Source: an uncultured Bacteroidales bacterium
GTDB taxonomy: Bacteria > Bacteroidota > Bacteroidia > Bacteroidales > Paludibacteraceae
NCBI GenBank assembly: GCA_903912795.1
Contig: CAIWIS010000812.1
Coordinates: 1 to 19,929, forward strand
Direction: 5' to 3'
DNA length: 19,929 nucleotides
Part shown: positions 14,955-19,929 of the stretch, piece after piece
Layout of the letters: every line of letters starts with the position of its first letter
How positions within the stretch are numbered: position 1 is the stretch's first letter
Notes under the pieces: model-generated
Told to the model about the DNA's origin: nothing
What the model saw: only the letters and a program-made list of their open reading frames with translations
The model's database searches: none
Made by a program: the position numbers and the translations under genes

Positions 14955-16367
14955 ATGATTAAAGCAGGATTATTTGGAGTCGGGTTGGATACATACTGGG
15001 CTCAGTTTGACGGATTGTTGGACAATCTAAAAAAATATCAGGGGCAAATTAAAGCTCAAATTGAAGAATTTGGTGTCGAAGTGATAGATGGTGGAATGGT
15101 TGATAACCCAGTAAAAGCCCGCGAAGCCGCCGATTTGTTTCGGACAAGTGATATAGAAGTGCTGTTCCTATATGTTTCCACTTATGCTTTGTCGTCCACC
15201 ATACTACCCGTGGTACAAAAAGCAAAAGTGCCGGTTATTATTCTCAACTTACAGCCAGTTGCAGCATTGGATTATGAGTCATTCAACAACCTTAAAGACC
15301 GTGGAAAAATGACTGGCGTATGGTTGGAACATTGTCAGGCATGTTCAGTTCCCGAGTTTGCTTCGGTACTCAATCGTGCCGGTATTGGTTACGAAATTGT
15401 GACCGGTTATTTACAACAAGCCGAGGTGTGGACCGAAATTGAGTCGTGGCTCGAAGCAGCTCGTGTGGCTGCTGCTATGCGCACCAACCGCATGGGGATT
15501 TTAGGTCATTACTATGGCGGAATGCTTGATGTTTATACCGATGTAACCAAACAAGCAGCAGTATTTGGAACTCATTTCGAGATATTGGAAATGTGTGAAC
15601 TGAAAAAATACCGTGACGAAGTATCCGAACAAGAAGTAACCTCAAAAATTGAAGAATTTTATACTACATTCGATGTCGTTGCCGAATGTGAGTCATTTGA
15701 GATTGACAGGGCAGCCCGAACTTCCATTGCATTGGATAAATTGGTAAAAAGCAGAAACCTGGGTTCTATGGCTTATTATTACGAAGGTGAATCGGGCAAT
15801 GATTATGAAAATATTGTAACGTCGGTAATTGCCGGAAATACTTTATTAACAGGTAGAAATATTCCCGTTGCAGGTGAGTGCGAGGTAAAAAATGCACAAG
15901 CCATGAAGATAATAGCCGAATTTGGTGTCGGTGGTTCTTTTTCGGAATTTTATTTGATGGATTTTACAGATAATGTAGTTATGCTTGGTCACGATGGGCC
16001 AGCTCATTTTGCAATAGCCGAAGGGCGTGTAAAACTGGTTCCGCTGCCTATTTATCATGGCAAACCGGGCAAAGGATTATCCATTCAAATGACTGTGAGA
16101 CACGGAGCGGTTACATTGCTATCTGTTGTTGAGGGCAAAGATGAAGTGTTTTTATTGGTTGCCGAAGGAGAATCAGTTGATGGACCTGTGTTAGAAATAG
16201 GCAACACGAATAGCCGATACCGATTCTCATTAGGAGCAAAAAACTTTATGGACGAATGGTCGAAACAAGGTCCTGCTCATCACTGCGCTATCGGTGTTGG
16301 ACACATTGCTTCAAAGATTGAAAAACTTGGAAAATTACTTGGAATTAAGGTCGTAAGAGTTTGTTAG
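14955..16367 (+). CDS. L-arabinose-isomerase-like aldose/ketose isomerase
   Basis: Likely a cytoplasmic metal-dependent enzyme that converts an aldose to its ketose; it is the only product in the window without a signal peptide. It spans 470 residues, against about 500 in Escherichia coli AraA. From memory of that enzyme (E306, E333, H350, H450), the matching residues here are E308 in AGECE, E331 in SFSEFY, H346 in MLGHDGPAH and H442 or H443 in GPAHHCAIG, in the same order and nearly the same spacing. The N-terminal half has the open alpha/beta pattern of the L-fucose/L-arabinose isomerase fold. The true sugar could be L-arabinose, D-galactose, or one of the deoxy-sugars freed by the neighbouring GH29 and GH106 enzymes. 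No kinase or aldolase accompanies it here. The fold call is firm; the substrate is open. Confidence 0.8.
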   Translation: MIKAGLFGVGLDTYWAQFDGLLDNLKKYQGQIKAQIEEFGVEVIDGGMVDNPVKAREAADLFRTSDIEVLFLYVSTYALSSTILPVVQKAKVPVIILNLQPVAALDYESFNNLKDRGKMTGVWLEHCQACSVPEFASVLNRAGIGYEIVTGYLQQAEVWTEIESWLEAARVAAAMRTNRMGILGHYYGGMLDVYTDVTKQAAVFGTHFEILEMCELKKYRDEVSEQEVTSKIEEFYTTFDVVAECESFEIDRAARTSIALDKLVKSRNLGSMAYYYEGESGNDYENIVTSVIAGNTLLTGRNIPVAGECEVKNAQAMKIIAEFGVGGSFSEFYLMDFTDNVVMLGHDGPAHFAIAEGRVKLVPLPIYHGKPGKGLSIQMTVRHGAVTLLSVVEGKDEVFLLVAEGESVDGPVLEIGNTNSRYRFSLGAKNFMDEWSKQGPAHHCAIGVGHIASKIEKLGKLLGIKVVRVC

Positions 16368-16417
16368 TATTTATCTTTCGAAAAATTAAGAAACAACTAA
16401 TACAATAAAAAAACATA

Positions 16418-19400
16418 ATGAAAATATCAAGTAGATTACAGAGTATAATTCTTGGACTGATATTAATTACGAGCCTTATGGCACAAACTCAACCCACCTT
16501 TTACTTGCGTGGTTTATTGGATATGTGGAAAAAAAGCAGTGTAAATACCACTGCAAATCGCATTAGCAGGTATAATGAAATGATACCGGCTTCTATCAGA
16601 CCTTATGTGGTTTATAGCTTGTGGCCTGGTCATGGTTGGTACTATACAAAGAATCCAAGCGATTATACTTCGTATATCGACGATACTTATTTGGACCTTT
16701 GTAAACGCGTAGATTCAACCGGAATTCAATTTGTGGTAAATGTTTCAGAAATAGGTAATTATACAATGCCAATACCGGCAAATTCGAACTTGTTCCTTGC
16801 AAATCCCGGAGGTTATTATATCAGTGCAGCTCAAACAGACTCAATATTTGCCAATACTACCCATTGTATAGGGATTGAGTCGGGCGAAAATTTCTGGAAA
16901 TATAATTCAACGACCGTAAATGCTGTGCTTGATTTACTGCGTGTTTGCAAAAAATACAATAAAAAGTATATTCTTGGCGAAGGTGGATGGGCTTACAGTA
17001 CTTTAACCCGATTTTTGAATGAAAATTATGATGTGTTGAAAAATGAAGGGCTGGGCAATTATTTTTATCCTGTTTACAAAAACACAAAACCTTATGGTGC
17101 TTTGGTTACACAAAGTGCTATTATGGGTGCCTGGGTTACTGGATTAACTGCTGGTTTTGGAACGTGGAATGACGAGTATTGCTGGACATATAGCTCATTC
17201 GGGCATGCCAACCAATTTCCAATATACACCAAAGCAGATAATAACTATTTAAAGATTCCATTCACTCATTACCTAAAATCATGGTTGCTTAATATCGCTA
17301 TGGGAGGTCAGGCAAATTTTATGGAAACCCCCATTTTGGGAAGAAATGCAACGGGAGATGCCAACATGGCTCCCTATTGGGCGCCATTTATAAAAGGCTT
17401 GGTAGAGCACAACATAATGCCATCCAGGGCTGCTGTACTTGACAAAGTAAAAGCCATTGCAAATCCTTATGGTACTTATACACTTTCCGATGGAACTACA
17501 TCTTCATACGTTTCTTCCAATTTGATTTCGTACCAAACCACAGTAGTTCCTTATAATATTCCAAATAATGCCGAACCATTCGGAAGGTTATTTAAAAATA
17601 CGTATGGTATTTGGAACGATACCTCATATACCAATACAGGAAGTGTTACTGATCGGTATTACCCTATTGTAAAAAATACTACCGGTACAAATTATTTACT
17701 GAATGCTGTTTTAAGAGAGGTGCTACCCAATAATCCACGTTATTTAATGATTCCATTACTGCCACATCCCAATGCTGCAACATCTGTTCCTGCAGGCATT
17801 ACAACAGTAGCTCTAAGTACCTTGAGTACAGATGCTGCATTAAAAACAAAATTTGAATCATTATATCCTGCAACCCCCAACGACAATGGTGCATGGGCAC
17901 AGGAGATTGACAATAGTTTCTTTGTTATCAATAGCAATGAAAACGTAGATATCGATCAAAACTTTACGTTCCCATTGGGTAATACCATTATTGAATCTAT
18001 AACAGGCACCATGCCGTTTCAAAATTTTCTGTTCGGAAAACGTGAAGGACAAGATACATACTGGTTTCAGTCGAATGGTTATGCTGTGTCCGATAAAACT
18101 TCTCCTGGCCAAAAATATGAATGTGTTGTTAAGAAAACGATACTAACGTTTAAATGCAAATCAGAACCCAAATTGAGAGTGGAGGATGGAAAAGCAACTT
18201 ATATTCATAGAACATGGGATGCTATATCAAATACATTAACGTTGCAAATTGACCACTCAAAAGGAGCTGTAAATTTCTATGTTGTTGTAAATTTAGAAGA
18301 CAAACCTTATTACGTTCGTCCGTTGGGTGATTCCATATCTTGGAAAGCTAAGTCTCTTGTAACGCCGGAAAGCGTGATTAATATCAATAATATAGGTGAA
18401 TTAACAAAATACTTTGGTTCTTCTACCTATTATTTGTCTAAAGGTGAATATGTTTCTGAAAATGTTTCATTGGCAGATAATATGAAATTATATGGTGGAT
18501 TCAGGGGCGATGAAACCACTATTGACCTTGCTCAGCGAGAACGTGCTGACTTGGATAATAATGGTCAGGTGGAACCATGGGAGTTGAAAAATCAGACCGT
18601 TTTCAGAGGCAATGCAGCAAAAAAAAATACCATGGTTACACGCTCAATTGTAATTGATAACAATGCTTTATTAGATGGCATTCTATTTAAAAATATAATT
18701 GGTACTGGTGAAGTTGGGTTGATCACTGTTGGTTCATCACATACCATGGGTTCTACCACGCCAACTACAAAAGGAACTCTGTGCAATGTGACTGTTGATG
18801 GCGTGAAAAGTACGTTTGGACGTGGAATTGTCATGATTACCGGTGGATCAGAGGTTTCGGGCTGTTTGTTGCAAAACGATACCATTTCGTCTGCTTATGG
18901 TGGTGGCATGGTGTATCTGGCAACTTCGGGCGGTATATTGAAAAACTCTGTAATTCGTAACTGTTTAGCCAATGGTACTACCAGTCGCGGTGGCGCACTT
19001 TGTGCTGATATTCCCACAGGCAACCAAACGAAAGAATTTTTGATTCAAAACTGTTTGATATACAATAATAAAGCCGATTATGCTCCGGTGTTGCGTGAAG
19101 ATGCTTATGGTGGATCTGGTACTGTAGAGTCTACTTTGGGTTGCCAGTTTGTGAATTGCACTTTGTTTAATAATAATGCAGCTGTAAGTACTGCATTGAT
19201 AGATGTAAATGGAGTAAGTTCCAAAATAGTTAATACCCTTATTTATTCTGATCAGCACGATAGCTTCCGTGTTCTTAACGGTGGCTTGATGACAGCAAAT
19301 AACTGTTTGACAAACAAAGCTATTACTGCTGGGACTGCTGCTTCTTCGGGCAATGTGGTGGAAACGGTGTTGGCAAATTACAAATTCAAGCAACCATTTA

Positions 19401-19891
19401 CCAAGACATATACTTTTATTGACAAAAAAAGTGCTGATTACCAAGCCTTGCTAGGTGCAAGTTATCTGATTGAGGACAATAGTTCGGTGGCAGTTACCAA
19501 CAAAGGATTGGAATCCATGGCTTCAATTATTCCAAAGGGTACAACCAATATTATTCCGAATGTTGACCTTTATAATTTTGTAAGACCAGCAGGAGCTTAT
19601 ACCTTGGGGGCATTTCAACAAGGCACTCAAACCGGTTTTTGTTCTGGAATTCAATCATTTAAGATTTCAATACTACAACTTTATCCAAATCCTGCCAAAG
19701 ATGTTGTTTGTCTTCAAGCTTCGGGTGATGCAGTTGTCAGTTTCTATAATATAGCTGGGGTGTTGGTGAAAAGTTCAAAGGTAACTGTTTTGGAACCATC
19801 CATCAATATTGCAGATCTTTTGCCGGGAACATATGTAGTGAAAGCCAATGTTTCTGGTGTTTTGAAATCAAATGTTTTCATAAAAAAATAA
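16418..19891 (+). CDS. GH98 endo-beta-glycosidase with beta-helix and T9SS tail
   Basis: Likely a surface endo-acting enzyme. Residues 1-22 are a signal peptide ending LMA before Gln. The GH98 barrel spans about 25-340. Compared from memory with Streptococcus pneumoniae GH98 (E158, D251, E301), the equivalent residues are E157 in ESGENFW, D252 in TWNDEYCW and E303 in FMETP; the segment NIMPSRAAVLDKVK also matches. The GH98 C-terminal sandwich continues to about 650. From 671 to about 1065 there is a parallel beta-helix (GGFRGDET, GGGMVYLATSGGILKNSVI), with a 12-residue EF-hand-like loop at 711-722. YPNP at 1089 opens the T9SS tail. Known GH98 enzymes cut blood-group A/B glycans or substituted xylan; neither is proven here. 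It is the last gene, 50 bases after the isomerase. Confidence 0.85.
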   Translation: MKISSRLQSIILGLILITSLMAQTQPTFYLRGLLDMWKKSSVNTTANRISRYNEMIPASIRPYVVYSLWPGHGWYYTKNPSDYTSYIDDTYLDLCKRVDSTGIQFVVNVSEIGNYTMPIPANSNLFLANPGGYYISAAQTDSIFANTTHCIGIESGENFWKYNSTTVNAVLDLLRVCKKYNKKYILGEGGWAYSTLTRFLNENYDVLKNEGLGNYFYPVYKNTKPYGALVTQSAIMGAWVTGLTAGFGTWNDEYCWTYSSFGHANQFPIYTKADNNYLKIPFTHYLKSWLLNIAMGGQANFMETPILGRNATGDANMAPYWAPFIKGLVEHNIMPSRAAVLDKVKAIANPYGTYTLSDGTTSSYVSSNLISYQTTVVPYNIPNNAEPFGRLFKNTYGIWNDTSYTNTGSVTDRYYPIVKNTTGTNYLLNAVLREVLPNNPRYLMIPLLPHPNAATSVPAGITTVALSTLSTDAALKTKFESLYPATPNDNGAWAQEIDNSFFVINSNENVDIDQNFTFPLGNTIIESITGTMPFQNFLFGKREGQDTYWFQSNGYAVSDKTSPGQKYECVVKKTILTFKCKSEPKLRVEDGKATYIHRTWDAISNTLTLQIDHSKGAVNFYVVVNLEDKPYYVRPLGDSISWKAKSLVTPESVININNIGELTKYFGSSTYYLSKGEYVSENVSLADNMKLYGGFRGDETTIDLAQRERADLDNNGQVEPWELKNQTVFRGNAAKKNTMVTRSIVIDNNALLDGILFKNIIGTGEVGLITVGSSHTMGSTTPTTKGTLCNVTVDGVKSTFGRGIVMITGGSEVSGCLLQNDTISSAYGGGMVYLATSGGILKNSVIRNCLANGTTSRGGALCADIPTGNQTKEFLIQNCLIYNNKADYAPVLREDAYGGSGTVESTLGCQFVNCTLFNNNAAVSTALIDVNGVSSKIVNTLIYSDQHDSFRVLNGGLMTANNCLTNKAITAGTAASSGNVVETVLANYKFKQPFTKTYTFIDKKSADYQALLGASYLIEDNSSVAVTNKGLESMASIIPKGTTNIIPNVDLYNFVRPAGAYTLGAFQQGTQTGFCSGIQSFKISILQLYPNPAKDVVCLQASGDAVVSFYNIAGVLVKSSKVTVLEPSINIADLLPGTYVVKANVSGVLKSNVFIKK
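18548..18583 (+). other. EF-hand-like calcium loop in the beta-helix
   Basis: Residues 711-722 of the GH98 protein read DLDNNGQVEPWE. This fits the 12-residue EF-hand/dockerin loop: acidic or Asn ligands at 1, 3 and 5, Gly at 6, an aliphatic residue at 8 and Glu at 12. It sits near the start of the beta-helix and could bind calcium to cap or rigidify it. Confidence 0.55.
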
Positions 19892-19929
19892 TGTTATCAA
19901 TAATATAAAATCCCCCAGCTGCCGTGTGA

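Noticed and set aside
18965..19444. A 159-codon open frame on the minus strand
   Set aside because: It mirrors the beta-helix part of the GH98 gene, and its translation is rich in Ser, Ile and Cys with no recognisable domain.
19892..19929. Possible terminator after the GH98 gene
   Set aside because: Only 38 bases remain and no convincing stem-loop with a T-run is visible.

Overview
The window looks like part of a polysaccharide-degradation locus from a member of the Bacteroidota. Evidence: an AT-rich genome, eight of nine genes with Sec signal peptides, four genes ending in a type IX secretion system (T9SS) C-terminal sorting domain, and a match to the Bacteroidota promoter pattern (-33 TTTG, -7 TATATTTG). 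All nine genes are on the + strand. No SusC/SusD pair, sulfatase, sugar kinase or regulator gene lies inside the window, so the locus is probably cut at both ends. The genus cannot be told from this sequence.

Layout. Unit 1 (53-6161) holds a GH16 endo-glycanase with several accessory modules, a non-catalytic T9SS surface protein and a GH29 alpha-L-fucosidase, separated by 4 and 12 bases. A 331-base gap follows. Its first half is the decayed remnant of a second copy of the surface-protein gene; its second half carries a paired palindromic operator and a promoter. Next is a stand-alone GH16 gene (6493-8487) whose catalytic domain is split by an inserted discoidin-like (F5/8 type C) segment in permuted order. 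A 201-base gap carries a second copy of the operator pair and the best promoter. The last unit (8689-19891) holds a third GH16 with a LamG-like tail, a GH106-like alpha-L-rhamnosidase, an SGNH hydrolase, a cytoplasmic L-arabinose-isomerase-like enzyme and a GH98 endo-glycosidase with a beta-helix tail.

How the genes may work together (inference). The GH16 and GH98 enzymes would cut a backbone, three of the four carrying accessory sugar-binding modules, and three of the four carrying a T9SS tail that would place them at the cell surface. The GH29 and GH106 exo-enzymes, which lack such a tail, would remove terminal fucose- and rhamnose-type sugars, and the SGNH hydrolase may remove acyl groups. 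The isomerase would then handle a released sugar in the cytoplasm. The target would be a complex heteroglycan with deoxy-hexose side chains; the sequence does not identify it.

The most notable points are the permuted F5/8C insertion inside a GH16 domain, the two operator pairs with identical spacing to their promoters, the relic showing that the fucosidase gene lost its T9SS tail, module swapping between neighbouring genes, and a GH98 whose three catalytic positions can be read directly.
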